From Odobenus rosmarus divergens (lineage: Eukaryota; Chordata; Mammalia; Carnivora; Odobenidae): 64,000 nt of DNA. The stretch is from contig NW_004450383.1 of the NCBI RefSeq assembly GCF_000321225.1, forward strand, positions 164,400 through 228,399, given 5' to 3'. The notes under the pieces were generated by a model. The model was not told where the DNA came from, ran no database searches, and worked only from the letters and a program-made list of their open reading frames with translations. Shown here piece by piece: positions 38,232 through 50,777 of the stretch. The number at the start of each line of letters is the position of its first letter. The stretch's first letter is position 1. Position numbers and translations under genes: made by a program.

Positions 38232-38445
38232 GGGGCATCTGGGTGGTGTAGTAGGTTGAGTGCTGTTTCAGCTCAGGTACTGAATCTCAGGTTCTTGGCA
38301 TGGAGCCCCTCTTGGGTCTCAGCAGGGAGTCTGCCTCAGATTCTCTCTCCTTCTCCCTTTGCCCCTCCCTCTCATGCTCTCTCTCCCTCTCTCTCTCTTT
38401 CTCTCAAATAAATAAATAAGTAAATCTTTAAAAAACAAAACAAAA
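38232..38445 (+). mobile_element. Carnivore tRNA-Lys SINE, sense, diverged
   Basis: Head GGGGCATCTGGGTGGTGTAG, long CT run, AAATAAATAAATAAG tail; AAGTCTA repeats at 38225-38231 and 38446-38452. Confidence 0.87.
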
Positions 38446-38779
38446 AAGTCTAAAAAGGAATGCCACTACTTATATAAGGGAGAAGGACATTGCATGAGAC
38501 AGAGTAATTATAAGAAAATTAAAATTTCTTTGGTATCATATTTGTCAGAAATACTGGATGGATAAAAGATCAGGGAAAAACATCTTCAAAATGCTGATAA
38601 AATAATTTTGAATTAAAATTCTATAACTTATCAACTATCATTCAATAGTGAGGGCAAAATAAGACATTTTCAGATGAAGCAGAATCCACTCTTTCAGTAA
38701 CAGAAACAATTTCAATTTTAAGGCATGAAAGTAATATAATTTTGTGAGCCTGGTAACAATGTCATCCCACCATAATCTA

Positions 38780-39012
38780 GCATTTAAGCCCATCTACTCC
38801 TGCTCAGTATTTTCCCCCAGAGCATGTATCACTTTCCAAAATAAGATGTTATTTATTTCTTGCTTATTATTCATAAATCTCCAATGGAATATATGGTACA
38901 GGAGAGCAGGACTTATTGTAGTTTATTCATTGACTTATCCCACCTACCTAGAACCAAATTTTAGTATGTCATAGGTGCTCAAATAAGTATTTGTTGAATA
39001 AATTGAATGACT
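38780..39012 (+). mobile_element. L2-like 3' end
   Basis: GAGAGCAGGACTTATTGTAG and GGTGCTCAAATAAGTATTTG with TTGTTGAATAAATTGAATGA at the end, the standard L2 tail form. Confidence 0.62.
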
Positions 39013-39268
39013 AAATGATTATTTCATATATGTGAAGTGAACTTGATTCAACTACAAGGAAATGTGGTAAAATCCGTACTCTGGAAGTTTAACACAGTTC
39101 TTTTAGAAACTGTCAGAGAGGGTAGACAAAAAATAACTAAGGGCATAAATAATTTCAATTTGACAAATACAAGTTGAATTGAATATATTTTACTGATTTA
39201 TCCACTGTGAGACCTGAATACACTTACATTGAATACTGAAGCAATAACATTAGAAATCAACAAAAATG

Positions 39269-39516
39269 GGGGTTCCTGGGTTGCTCAGTCAGTTGAGTGT
39301 CTGACTCTTGGTGTCCGCTCAGGTCACGATCTCGGGGTGGTGAGCTGGAGTCCTGCGACCAGACTCGCTCCTTGCTCACTCAGAATCTGTTTGGGATTTT
39401 CTCTCCCTCTCTCTCCGTCCCTTCCCCCACTCCCACATGCGTTCTCTCTCTCTCTTTCTCTCTCTCTGGAATAAATAAATAAATAAATAAATAAAATCCT
39501 TAAAAAATAAAAAAGA
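39269..39516 (+). mobile_element. Carnivore SINE, outer member of a nested pair
   Basis: Head GGGGTTCCTGGGTTGCTCAG to an AAATAAAT-rich tail. Its left duplication AGAAATCAACAAAAATG (39252-39268) has its partner AGAAATCAACAGAAATG only at 39724-39740, beyond a second SINE, so the second one entered its tail. Confidence 0.9.
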
Positions 39517-39723
39517 GGGGCACCTGGGTGGCTCAGTCGTTAAGCGTCTGCCTTCGGCTCAGGTCATGATCCCGGGGCCCTGGGATCGAGCCCTGCATCG
39601 GGCTCCCTGCTCGGCGGGAGGCCTGCTTCTCCCTCTCCCTCTGACCCTGCTTGTGTTCCCTCTCTCGCTGTGTCTCTCTGTGTCAAATAAATAACTAAAA
39701 TCTTTAAAAGAAAAAAAGAAAAA
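39517..39723 (+). mobile_element. Carnivore SINE, inner member of a nested pair
   Basis: Complete, less diverged SINE starting GGGCACCTGGGTGGCTCAGT, inserted in the A-rich tail of the preceding element in the same orientation. Confidence 0.92.
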
Positions 39724-39740
39724 AGAAATCAACAGAAATG

Positions 39741-40490
39741 TGATAGCACTAACCCATAAATTTAAAATCGTTTTTAAATTATTTATGAATAAAGAGGAAA
39801 TAAAAATGGAAGTACCAGACTATTTAGAAGTGAACAAAGAAAGCTCTCTGTATCAGAGCAGAACTCTGAAGAAAATGTATGGATTCAATTTTTGTTTTTT
39901 CAGGAAACAAGAAGGGCTGAACATAAACTAATAAAAAAAAACCCTAAGATTTCAGCTCAAGAGGCAGAAAAATAATGGCAAAGTAATGCAAAAGAGACTT
40001 GAAGATGGAATCCAAAAAAGATAAAAAGGAGGGATTTTTAAACAAAATTAAAACAATAGAACTGATCAGCAAAAGTTGGTTCTTAAAGTAAACTAATAAA
40101 TTTGACAACTGTTTGTAAGTATAAGCAAAGAAAACTGAAAGACTAATCACAAGTAAATAGCATTAAGAGTGAGATTTGTGACGTTATTTATGAAGAGATA
40201 CTTAAAAATCCTATAGCACAATCCTATTACAACTAACCCACTTAACTGGCAAATCTTGGAAAATGTCCCTTCTCTAACATGTATAAGTTGCCAATATTGC
40301 CCCTTCTTCCTCCACCCCCTAAAAATGCCTTCAATAGAAAAATAATTTTAGAAGAGATTAAAATGGTAGTCAGATATTCCTCAAAATTATACCAGACTCA
40401 GCCAGCATTCTTTTGGCAAGTTCTAACACTCAAGGATCTAGGTTTCCTGTTATACAAACTCGCCTGAAGACTAGTGAAAGTTGCAAAATT
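39741..40490 (+). mobile_element. Degraded L1 ORF2 fragment, sense
   Basis: Reads like old L1 ORF2 (AGAACTGATCAGCAAAAGTT then TAAACTAATAAATTTGACAA; later TATTCCTCAAAATTATACCA). Many stops. Confidence 0.5.
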
Positions 40491-40668
40491 ACAAACTTCT
40501 TTCTCTGATATTAAATCTGGATAGGAACCGCATGAGGAAAAAAATGTGTAGACTAAAGTCACTATGGCATAGATAAAAATAAAATATCAAATCCAGTATA
40601 TTAAAGGAATCATTATAACCAGCTGTGGTTTCTGCTGAAAATACAAGAGCATTCAAAAATAAATCCAA

Positions 40669-40789
40669 GGGCGCCTGGGTGGCTCAGATGGTTAAGCGTC
40701 TGCCTTCGGCTCAGGTCATGATCCCAGGGTCCTGGGATCGAGTCCCGCATCGGGCTCCCTGCTCCTTGGGAGCCTGCTTCTCCCTCTGC

Positions 40790-40820
<31 letters not shown>

Positions 40821-40840
40821 GAATAAATAAATAAAATCTT

Positions 40841-40862
<22 letters not shown>
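40669..40862 (+). mobile_element. Carnivore tRNA-Lys SINE, sense, young-looking
   Basis: Near-consensus head and body; AAATAAATCCAA repeats (about 40657-40668 and 40863-40874); tail expanded to AAAT repeats. Confidence 0.93.
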
Positions 40863-40872
<10 letters not shown>

Positions 40873-40874
40873 CA

Positions 40875-41829
40875 AAATTATTGTTTGGTTAGAAAAAGAG
40901 CAAGTTATAGAATAACGATGATAGTATACTACAATATAAATATAACACATATGTAAAACAATACTACGTAGTTGAAGAGAGGAGTTTTATATTTACATAA
41001 ATATAGATGTTTATAATATTCCATATTATATATGCCTATGTATAATTATAAAAGTATAGGAAAAGAACTGGACAGACCACACCGAATTGGTGCTGGTAGA
41101 TTACAGAAAAACCAGGAATGTGTGGTTGTTGGAATATCAGGATAGAGGCCATAACTTTATCTGAAAGTTTATCTTTTAATTTTAATTTTAATTTTTTTGC
41201 TGTAGTTTGAGGACAACTGTATTAATGTGATTTCTTGTGACTTAAAAACCAAAACAACTACCACAATAATTTGCTACTGACATTCTTAGCTTCACAATGA
41301 AGATCCTAGACATTTGGAGTTTCTTTGAATGTCAGCTGAAAGAGTACTTTCATGTGCTCTTAAGAGAATTTTTTCAACCCTCTTCAATTTAATTCATATA
41401 AAAACATTTTTGGAGGAACATATCTGGGTAATTTGGAATGCAAAATTGATTCCTGCCCTAAAGAGTTTTTTTGGCAAGTGTAGTTGGGGAAATAATTCAA
41501 CCAGCAAGTGTCAGGGAGAGTGGCAGATCCTACGGGAAAGGTATTCACTGATTGCTGTAGGAACACTGAGGAGGACAACAGTACCTCACAACCTGGTCAT
41601 GACCTAAGGATTTACTGTATCATGTACAGATAAAAATAAGAAATGTTTTGGGGGTTTGGGGAACATACATAGATGTGTGTGTGTGTGTGTGTAGTGCAAA
41701 CAAAAGATTGAAATTTTGTCATAATTGTTCTGTTAGACACAACCACTAGCATGTGCTCTGATGACCCCAGCTTCCCCATCTACTAAATGAGAGAACTGCA
41801 TTAGTTGTTTTCTAAAGAGCATGTCATCA
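40875..41829. other. Unassigned intron DNA
   Basis: AT-rich, short GT run at about 41675-41692. Nothing else seen. Confidence 0.5.
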
Positions 41830-41843
41830 AATTGTAGTCATAA

Positions 41844-41898
41844 GTAACTAATGATGTAATGTATGGTGATTAACATAACAATAAAAAAATTTTAAAAA
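41844..41898 (+). mobile_element. Very short (about 55 bp) L1 3'-end insertion
   Basis: Holds only the final L1 bases (TAATGATGTAATGTATGGTG and an AATAAAAAAA tail). Flanked by ATTGTAGTCATAAG (41830-41843) and ATTATAGTCATAAG (41899-41912), one mismatch, the mark of target-primed insertion. Confidence 0.8.
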
Positions 41899-42003
41899 AT
41901 TATAGTCATAAGAACAGCAAAAGAAAAAAAATTAAGGTTGGAAAACATACTCATCTTTTTTGTTCTGAAATATCTCAGATATACAGAGTTGTACCTCTAC
42001 TAA

Positions 42004-42357
<354 letters not shown>

Positions 42358-43338
42358 TGAACGAGTAGCACTTTGTGATACTATCTTTAACAAGTGTGCT
42401 TATGCCAAATTATAAATTTCATTAAAGATTTAAATAAAGTTAACATAGTTCACTTGGTAATTGCAAAGTATATATTACATATGTTCTTATAACGTTTTAT
42501 TGGTGGCATTTTATACTTTACAGATAGCATACTTCTTATGGAAATTATACATATGAGCTAATTCTAGTAGACTCATTTATTTATTTAACAAGATAGTATA
42601 TGCTTATTTTCAATCATAAAGCTCTTAAAATATTTAAAGCTTATATTCTATGTATAATGCATTAACTTATTTTTTGCTTGTAGGTGCTCACACTAATGCA
42701 TACTCATGTGCCATTTATTTGTATTGCACAGAAAAAATTCATTAATGTTTATGATATACAGTATGCTTGGATTAAAAGAATGTATTTCTTCAGATACATT
42801 AAAACATTGCAATTTAACTACAACCAAAATATAATTTGTATTATCTATTGATACACTTTTAGTTTCAGTTAAATACCAACAAATGCAACTTACCAGATAT
42901 AGGTGCAATATTGAAAATTTTGCATCTGGGCTTTGACTATTCACAAATGGTAACATATAAAGCCAATATTCATGAAAATAAAAATAATTTTATGGTTTTC
43001 AAATATAAGATTTTTCACCTGTATCTAACCTACAATGTTTTTCATTTGTGAAACCCTTCATTCCCTACAAAGACACAAACTTTACTTCAATATTTAACTG
43101 GTTTTAAAAAAAAAGCGTTTATCAAGACCTACATTTCATCTGAGTTACAAAATATGCTGTAAAACGTATATTTTCCTTTATTCGGAATGTTGCTTATTTA
43201 ACATTTTAAAATCATTTAACATTTTTAAAAAGTAACAGAACTTTTAAAGAGACTAGAGGTCATTTTCTAATATGTATTTTTGCATAGTTAAAAAGAAGGA
43301 AAAAAAGAACCAAATATCAAGTAAGTACTACTGTTTCT

Positions 43339-43514
43339 TTATTTTTTTTTTTTATTTATTTTGAGAGAGAGAGCACATGAGAAGGGGGAGGGTCAGAGGG
43401 AGAAGCCTACTCCCTGCTGAGCGGGGAGCCTGATACGGGACTCGATCCTGGGATTCCAGGATCATGACCTGAGCCGAAGGCAGTCGCTTAACCAACTGAG
43501 CCACCCAGGTGCCC
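43339..43514 (-). mobile_element. Carnivore tRNA-Lys SINE, antisense
   Basis: Flanked by AGTACTACTGTTTCT (43324-43338) and AGTACTACTCTTTCT (43515-43529). Lies 1.1 kb downstream of the first Sushi exon. Confidence 0.92.
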
Positions 43515-43859
43515 AGTACTACTCTTTCTCAGTATAGTGCCTGGATACATATTGCCATGATACCTAATCTTATATTTTTGCAAAGTGGGTATTTTTTTAA
43601 TGTGGCAGAAATTTCCCTAATCAAAATATGTATCGCTGGCTCTTCAGGGAATGTAGGAGGGGAAGAGTGCATAGAACCCCTCAGTAGAACCCTCTCCTTT
43701 TAAGGGCCAGTGCTCATCCCTAACCAAGATCACCTTGTGAAGTTCCTGCTGTGAGAAAAGAGAATGTATTAGGAGAGTTTGATTGGATTCTTTTAGCATT
43801 ATCTAAAGTTAGTAATACTTCCAAAGACTTCACTCGAAGATCTTTAGTTCTAGGTGTTC

Positions 43860-44830
43860 TTCCAAGGAGACAATGCTGTGTAATATTGGAGAATCTATGA
43901 ATGTAATATATTGCATCAAAAATGGAACTATTTTTAAGTCATTTTAAGGGATGCTAAAATACATTTAATACAATATCTACAATAATGCTGACTAAAACAA
44001 ATTTAAACTCTTGAAAATCTAGAAGACACTTTATTTTTTTACTACTTTAAAAGTAATTAAGCCCTGCAACTTGGTATATGATAAATAGGTAGCAATTAAT
44101 AGTTTCCTATATACCAACAATAGCTACTTTGAAAATGTAATGGAAAGCTAATTTACCCAGAAAAATAAAATGATAAAATATGTAGAAATAATTCTTACAT
44201 AAATCCAAATAACCCGTAGAAAATTACAAACTTTTCAGAAAAGGAAATTTTATGAAAAAAACATAGAGATGCTGTGTTCCTGAATTAGAACACATTATAT
44301 TATTACATTATAATAAATATGTGAATCAGGAGCACCTAGGTGGCTCTGTCGGTTAAGCATCTGCCTTCGGCTCAGGTCATGATCCCAGGGTCCTGGGATC
44401 GAGTCCCATGTCAGGCTCTCTCCTCGGCGCGGAGTCTGCTACTCCCTCTCTCTCCCTCTGCGTGCACGCTCTCTCTCTCTCTCAAATAAATAAATAAAAT
44501 CTTTAAAAACTAACTAAATAAATAAATATGTGAATTATATAGAAATTGCTTTGAAATTTCAATAAAAATCCTAACATTATTTCTCTGGGAACACACATTC
44601 TTTGGGAATGTGTTGACATGCAGCTAGGTTAAAAAAAAAACAAAAAAACAGGCAACAATAGAATCGATGTGAGAATTTTTTAAAAGAAAAGTACTTATGT
44701 GGATATCAAAGTATAATATTAAATTGCTACCATAAAATTAGTGTGGTACTCACAGAAATATAACAGTGGGTCAAAGGAAGTTACATTAAAAATTGCATCT
44801 AATATAACAAAGGGTTTAGAGTATTATACC
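43860..44830 (+). mobile_element. Degraded L1 fragment, sense, SINE-interrupted
   Basis: Old L1-like text such as ATAAATCCAAATAACCCGTA, CAATAAAAATCCTAACATTA and TAGTGTGGTACTCACAGAAA; the SINE at 44327 is inside it. Confidence 0.45.
44327..44520 (+). mobile_element. Carnivore tRNA-Lys SINE, sense
   Basis: Perfect 15-bp AATAAATATGTGAAT duplications at 44312-44326 and 44521-44535; inserted into degraded L1-like DNA. Confidence 0.94.
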
Positions 44831-44917
44831 GGCATTGACCTATTTATTTGAGATGGGAGATTAGCATGATAGATCTTGGTCATCCCTTGCCCGGAAGTAG
44901 GGATCATTTAGATTAGA

Positions 44918-45122
44918 GATTAGCAAAATAAGGTCTTTGGGACAAATTTAGCCTGAAGCCTAGTTTAGCAAATAAAGTTTTATTGGAAAGTAACTGTACT
45001 TTTATTTACCTATTGCACGTGGCTGATGTCCTGCTGCTGTGGCAGAGTTAAGTAGTTGCAAAAGAGACCATGTTACCATCTGTTCCTTTACAGAAGAAGT
45101 TTGCTGAACCTACCTTTAGGTA
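44918..45122 (+). mobile_element. hAT-Charlie-like DNA transposon fragment
   Basis: Contains AATAAAGTTTTATTGGAA and GGCAGAGTTAAGTAGTTGCA, hallmarks of a common non-autonomous hAT family in mammals, ending near AAGTTTGCTGAACC. Confidence 0.6.
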
Positions 45123-46540
45123 AAGGACAGTAGAATCAAATGATTGCAGGATACAGGCAGGTCAAAGTGTGAAGGGAATAGGACTAGGTATGTGTGCACC
45201 CATGATGGAAGTCGTAGGGAGCTGGAGTGCATTAGCTTTTTCAAAGAAGCTAGAACTCTGGATTTTTCCCCTTCAGATTTAAAATAGGATGATTTTGAAA
45301 TGTGATTTCAAATTTTTGTACAGGCATAAGAAAAAATTGTACCAGACACATTTGCAGTCTGGATCCAGCCCAATGGCTATCAGTTTCTAAGACCTGGTGT
45401 TAACTCCTAACATCATTCCATGTAGAAGAAGCAAACTTAGGTTAGAAATTGTGTTTAAAATAATAAAAAAATATATACATATATAGTAATAAACAATTGG
45501 TTATATATATAATTCCTGTCATTCTTTTACATATGTTACATATTTTACACACATATATATAGGTATGGTTGTATTTTTGTCTTTATATTTCTGTAGATAG
45601 AGAAATAAATATTGGTCTTATTTCTGAATGTTAATAAAAGATCTAAACTTAAAAGCAATATAAAAAAATCAAAAGAAATTATTTTTAATAATCAAATTAT
45701 ACTAAAATTATTAACAAAATAATGTATGAATATTATATGAATCATAATATTGAATAGTGTTCATAATCTTAAATGATCAGAGCTCATGAGCCTATAATTG
45801 AAAAAGAGAGAAAATGGAGAAATCTTCCACTTTGCTAGTAGGCAATGAAGGGCAAATTAATAATATGTCATTTCTCTTATCATATAAGAAAGGTCAAATA
45901 ATCATAATAGTTTATGCTGGTAGAGGTATTGTACTCTCTAATATATGAATTATATTTCAGTATAAGTTAATACAACTTTTCCAGGCAGAAATTTAGCAAA
46001 ATATTTTTCAGGCTTAAAGTTCATACTCTATGTAAATAAAATTTGGTGCAAAATTAAATGAATTTGATTTTGTCAAAATTATGTAATGAAAGCCACTGGA
46101 AGAAAATACATCATTATTTTAACAATGATTTCCTCTCTGTAAAAAGACCATTTACTTCTGTTACTTTACCCTTTTTCTACTTCCTAAATGTCCTGTGTGA
46201 TCCTTTAGCTCAGATGTTTTTAAAAGCTAAAGGAAAACTGACGGGAGGTGTCAAGCTGGGGCAGGGAGAGACTTCATTTTAGTAAGGTGTGAAAGTTTGT
46301 CTTTCCAGGGTTAGCAACTAGTGGTGATAGCTATAAAAGCTAATTTGTCTTCTTATCTGTGTTTTTAACTATGAGAGCATCTCATGGCCATAGTAGGAAT
46401 GAAACTTGCCTAGTCACCAGCCTCCCTCCAAGTTTTGTCTGGGCTACAACATCTCAGTCCTGTTAATATCCGCATAATATTTTTTGTCTTCAATCATTTC
46501 CAGAGCATTATTGCTTCATATGGAAATCTCTAAATATTTT
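45123..46540. other. Unassigned AT-rich intron DNA
   Basis: Very AT-rich with TA runs near 45470-45560. No repeat named. Confidence 0.5.
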
Positions 46541-46556
46541 ACCAATCTTCTTTCTT

Positions 46557-46754
46557 TTTTTTTTTTAAGATTTTATTTATTTATTTGACAGAGAGAGACA
46601 CAGCGAGAGAGGGAACACAAGCAGGGGGAGCGGGAGAGGAAGAAGCAGGCCCCCCGCAGAGCAGGGAGCCCGACGCGGGGCTCTATCCCAGGACCCTGGG
46701 ATCATGACCCAAGCCGAAGGCAGACGCCTAACAACTGAGCCACCCAGGCGCCCC
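46557..46754 (-). mobile_element. Carnivore tRNA-Lys SINE, antisense, young-looking
   Basis: Perfect 16-bp ACCAATCTTCTTTCTT duplications (46541-46556 and 46755-46770). Its right end is 370 bp upstream of the CUB exon. Confidence 0.95.
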
Positions 46755-47124
46755 ACCAATCTTCTTTCTTAAGCACAGAAACAAAAACTTTGTATAGAAC
46801 TCTAAGACAAATATGATAAATGTCAAAATAAATTGCCTTTATTACTCCCTATGCATGATATTTTTGTGCATATTAAAGCATATGGTCATCCAAAGTGACA
46901 GTTGCCTTTTCTAATATGTGAAAATGGTAACATTTTTTGTTTTATAAGTTACATTGTTTAATTTTTTTTCAAACTGCTAATTGAATATCATAGTTGTGGC
47001 AAAATAAGGTATAATAAGGATAAAGTATAAGTAGATAAGGATAAAGTATAATAAGGATGTGGCAAAATAAGGTATAATATTACTTTTGAACATTTATTAT
47101 ATTTTTAAAATCTTATTTCAACAG

Positions 47125-47451
47125 TTCCTTGTCTGTCTAACTTTACTGCACCAATGGGAACAGTGCTTTCTCCTGATTACCCAGAAGGGTATGGAAATAA
47201 TTTAAACTGCATCTGGACAATAATCTCTGATCCAGGGAGCCGGATACATCTTTCTTTTAATGACTTTGATCTGGAATCTCAGTTTGACTTCCTCGCCGTT
47301 AAAGATGGTGACTCTCCAGACTCCCCAATTCTTGGAACCTTTACTGGGGCTGAGGTGCCTTCCCATCTTACTAGTAATAGTCATATTCTGCGATTGGAAT
47401 TTCAAGCGGATCACTCAATGTCGGGACGTGGCTTTAACATCACTTATAACA
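47125..47451 (+). CDS. CSMD3: CSMD3 internal exon encoding a CUB domain
   Basis: This 327-base exon (109 codons, phase 1 on both sides) encodes a complete CUB domain and joins in frame to the Sushi exon before it: the leftover T plus TT makes the Phe of IFPC. CUB landmarks are the first cysteine at exon residue 3 and its partner at 29 (NNLNCIW), the core FDFLAVKDGD around 54-63, the strand LRLEFQADHS around 89-98, and the closing GRGFNITY near 101-108. Only one cysteine pair is present; the second pair of a canonical four-cysteine CUB is missing. Two N-glycosylation sequons are visible (NFT at 6-8, NIT at 105-107), consistent with an extracellular location. The acceptor is TTTCAACAG and the donor GTAAGT. 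A minus-strand frame over the same bases is a shadow. Assignment to CSMD3 rather than a paralogue rests on remembered sequence. Confidence 0.93.
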
Positions 47452-47823
47452 GTAAGTTTATCTTTTTCATATAATGTATTTCTACAACATAGAACTAGAA
47501 AGGAATCACGTAAACCAGCTCTCTTCCTCCATAGGAAAGGAAACTTGAACAAATCATATATATGTAAAATTGTGCCAGGGATAGTCATTTAGTTCTTGAT
47601 TTGCAACCATATTTTACTCCCTATTGTGTCATTTCTCTGTTTGTGAGAAGCCTGATATTAAGAAAATATGTTTCAAATATTATGATAGCAGCCAATATAT
47701 TAGTTCATTCTATTAAATCTTATAAGCATAAGATCAAACCTACTGTATATCATATACTTTGCTCCATTATTGGTATGCAAACATATAAAAGAGATACATC
47801 TTTCTTTCAAAATATTTATAAAC

Positions 47824-47946
47824 TGGGGCTTGTGGCTAGCTCTGCCAGTGGGGCATGCGACTCTTGATCTTGGGGTTGCAGTTTTGAGCCCCATGTTGGG
47901 TGCAGAGTTTACTTAAAAATAAAATCTTAAAAAATAAAATAAAAAA
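47824..47946 (+). mobile_element. Old short tRNA-Lys SINE, sense
   Basis: Short form with GAGCCCCATGTTGGGTGCAG body; CAAAATATTTATAAAC (47808-47823) and CAAAATATTCATAAAC (47947-47962) duplications. Lies 373 bp downstream of the CUB exon. Confidence 0.87.
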
Positions 47947-48109
47947 CAAAATATTCATAAACACATAGGGGATCTTAAATAAATAATGACAGCACAGAGC
48001 TATAATTCCAAAGACAAAATTCACAAGGCTGCAGAAACATTACAGGGCAGGCAATCATTAACTTAGGGGCAGCAGACTGCTGAGCTGACTTAGCAAAGCC
48101 ACCATGGGG

Positions 48110-48335
48110 GAAAAGTACCTTAGAGATTAAGAGTGTCATCTCTATAGTGAAACTATGCAACTTCAGATCTTGGCTGTGCTTCATTTTTAGGTTTAATAAA
48201 TGAGCCTCAGTGTTCTGGTCAGTAAAACCATATTTGGGTTTCTGTAAGGAATCAATTAGATTATGCATGTAAATAACTTAGCATAGAGTATATGATACCT
48301 AGTAAATGCTCAATAAGCATTAACTGTCATTATTT
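48110..48335 (+). mobile_element. MIR fragment
   Basis: TTAGAGATTAAGAGTGTCAT start, AATGAGCCTCAGTG core, and GTAAATGCTCAATAAGCATT end, in the intron after the CUB exon. Confidence 0.68.
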
Positions 48336-49724
48336 AGTTGCCTTTTGAACTATTACCTTAACATCTTATTTAGTTATGTTTATTATGTTGCTTAATTTTG
48401 AGATTTCTTTAAGGTTATTTAACTATTGTCTATCACTCATATTCTTTGTATTTTTCTGAAAAAAAGAAAGGTATAAAGATAGCAAAAAGATGAATCACAT
48501 GAAGGAGAAAATATCTTAGTACGTTAATACACTTACATACTAACGCTTCTGTTTGCAAACATTTCCTAAAGCCATAGAATACTAGTGACTTTTCTTGTAT
48601 TTTTTTCCTTGAAGCTACCACACTCTGTCAGATATTGACCAACTTGATGAGTTAATATTTGTGTCATATAACAATAGGATTATAGTTTCTTGCTCTTTAA
48701 AAAAAAAAAAAATGGCATCTCTAACCTCTACCCCCGACCATTCAGTGCTGAGCTTTGACAATAAGTAACAAAAAGCAGTTATTGCCTTTTCAAAGTGTCA
48801 CTGGTGGTGAAGTTGTCAACATCTAATGGCACATCATTAAAGTTAAATTAGCTGTGACATGTGTCATACAGACTGCTGTATAAAATAGTTGCTTTATCTG
48901 AAAGTCCTTTGAAAAATATTTCATATATATGTATAAAGATAGATAGATATATATGCACTTACCCACCTATAATTTTTATTTTATCTTAAATGTGTATTAT
49001 TTTTAACTTTAATGTTTATGGTACCTTCAGGGTATTGTGGAAATATGTCTCCTTGTTTCTTGTTCTGTTTCTCAGTAAATAATTTAATCCATTATATGCA
49101 AATTCTTATATTTAATTTTTCCACTAAAATTATATTTTTCTGAAATAAATACCTATCAGGCATTATATATAGGAATCACAAGGCTTAATCAATTGAGGCT
49201 TTTGGGTGTCTTTTAGCACAACAAAAAACAATAATTAGAAAAAAAAGTATACCTACAAAATATATTTTATATATTTTAGAAGTTACCTTAGTATTCTTCT
49301 GTACTGCCTAACTTAAAAATGAGGAGGATGAATAATAAAAGTTATATAATTTATGAACAATATCAAAGGGATTATTAGTGAGAATTTAAAATAACTTCAT
49401 GTACTTATGTAGCATGAATATAATAATAATTGTAAATACCTCATAAACTATGTTTTACACATTTAGACTTTGCTATTTTAAATGTTCTTCCATTTATATT
49501 GTGCTAATTTAAACATTTATGGTACATATTGGCCATCCAGATGAATAAAGAGAGAAATTTGGAGGGCTCATGTAATCTATAATTTTGAGAGATTAAAATA
49601 TGCACATTGTCCCTACAGTTCTGCTACTTGCTAAGGCTAGGCTAAATATATCCTGGGAGACACAAAATAAAATAAGAAAGTGGCCCTGAACTCAAGAACT
49701 CACATTCTTTTAAGACCTGAGACA

Positions 49725-49935
49725 AAAAACCCAACATGTCACAATGTGGTTGAGAAAAACTTTAGTCAGAGTGAGGGATACATTTCAATCCTATCTCTAT
49801 GACCTGAGGCCAGCTACTTATCTTTTTCTGAATCTCATATTACTCTTTAGAGCTCTAAATGTTAAATGAGATTAAAACATTTCCAAACCTCCTATCACTG
49901 CCTGAAACATGGTAATTGCAAGAGTTAGCTCTCTT
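49725..49935 (+). mobile_element. MIR fragment
   Basis: ATTTCAATCCTATCTCTATG, then ATCTTTTTCTGAATCTCATA and a CATGGTAATTGC-like 3' part. Diverged. Confidence 0.55.
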
Positions 49936-50232
49936 CCCTTTCCTTAGATGGCAGAAAATAGATGACAAATGGAAAATTATAAAGAAATTTTGAGACTTTC
50001 ATACCAGTTTGGAGCCTTTCACTATAACCTCACACAACTGTCTCTCCATTCCAAAGAGTGAATCACAAGAAAAGTTTGCAATGAGATGTCAACCTGCTCT
50101 GTATTCAGAATAATTGGAATTCTGGCTGGTTTATACTGGTAATTTTTACATAGTCTTACGCCTAATGATCTCCAGAAATAGGCAGAAAAAATTCTATTTT
50201 GGAGTTTAATCTTAGAGTATATAATTCATATT

Positions 50233-50339
50233 TTTATTTATTTTTTTATTATGTTCAGTTAGCCATCATATACTACATGATTAGTTTTTGAGGTAGTGTT
50301 CAACGATTCATTAGTTGTGTACAACACCCAGTGCACCAG
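50233..50339 (-). mobile_element. Short (about 107 bp) L1 3' end, antisense
   Basis: Reverse complement of the L1 terminus with the ACACCCAGTGCACC block, flanked by GTATAATTCATATTTT-like duplications at about 50217-50232 and 50340-50355. It lies some 230 bp upstream of the second Sushi exon. Confidence 0.78.
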
Positions 50340-50417
50340 GTATAATTCATATTTTAAAACAATCACTCCTATTTACATCACAGGCAAACAGGTAGGGTCA
50401 AAGGAGAGCTTCCAATT

Positions 50418-50443
50418 CTATATATATATATATATATATATAT
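50418..50443. repeat. (TA)n microsatellite
   Basis: About thirteen TA units, 120 bp upstream of the acceptor of the second Sushi exon. Confidence 0.93.
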
Positions 50444-50510
50444 TTTTTTAATAAATAAAGGCTTTTCTATAAATAAACATAAATCAGTTTTTCTCACCCC
50501 AAGTATATAA

Positions 50511-50777
<267 letters not shown>

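Noticed and set aside
39400..39500. CRISPR-like or other spaced repeats in CT and AAAT runs
   Set aside because: These are SINE middle regions and tails with no unique spacers, in a mammalian genome.
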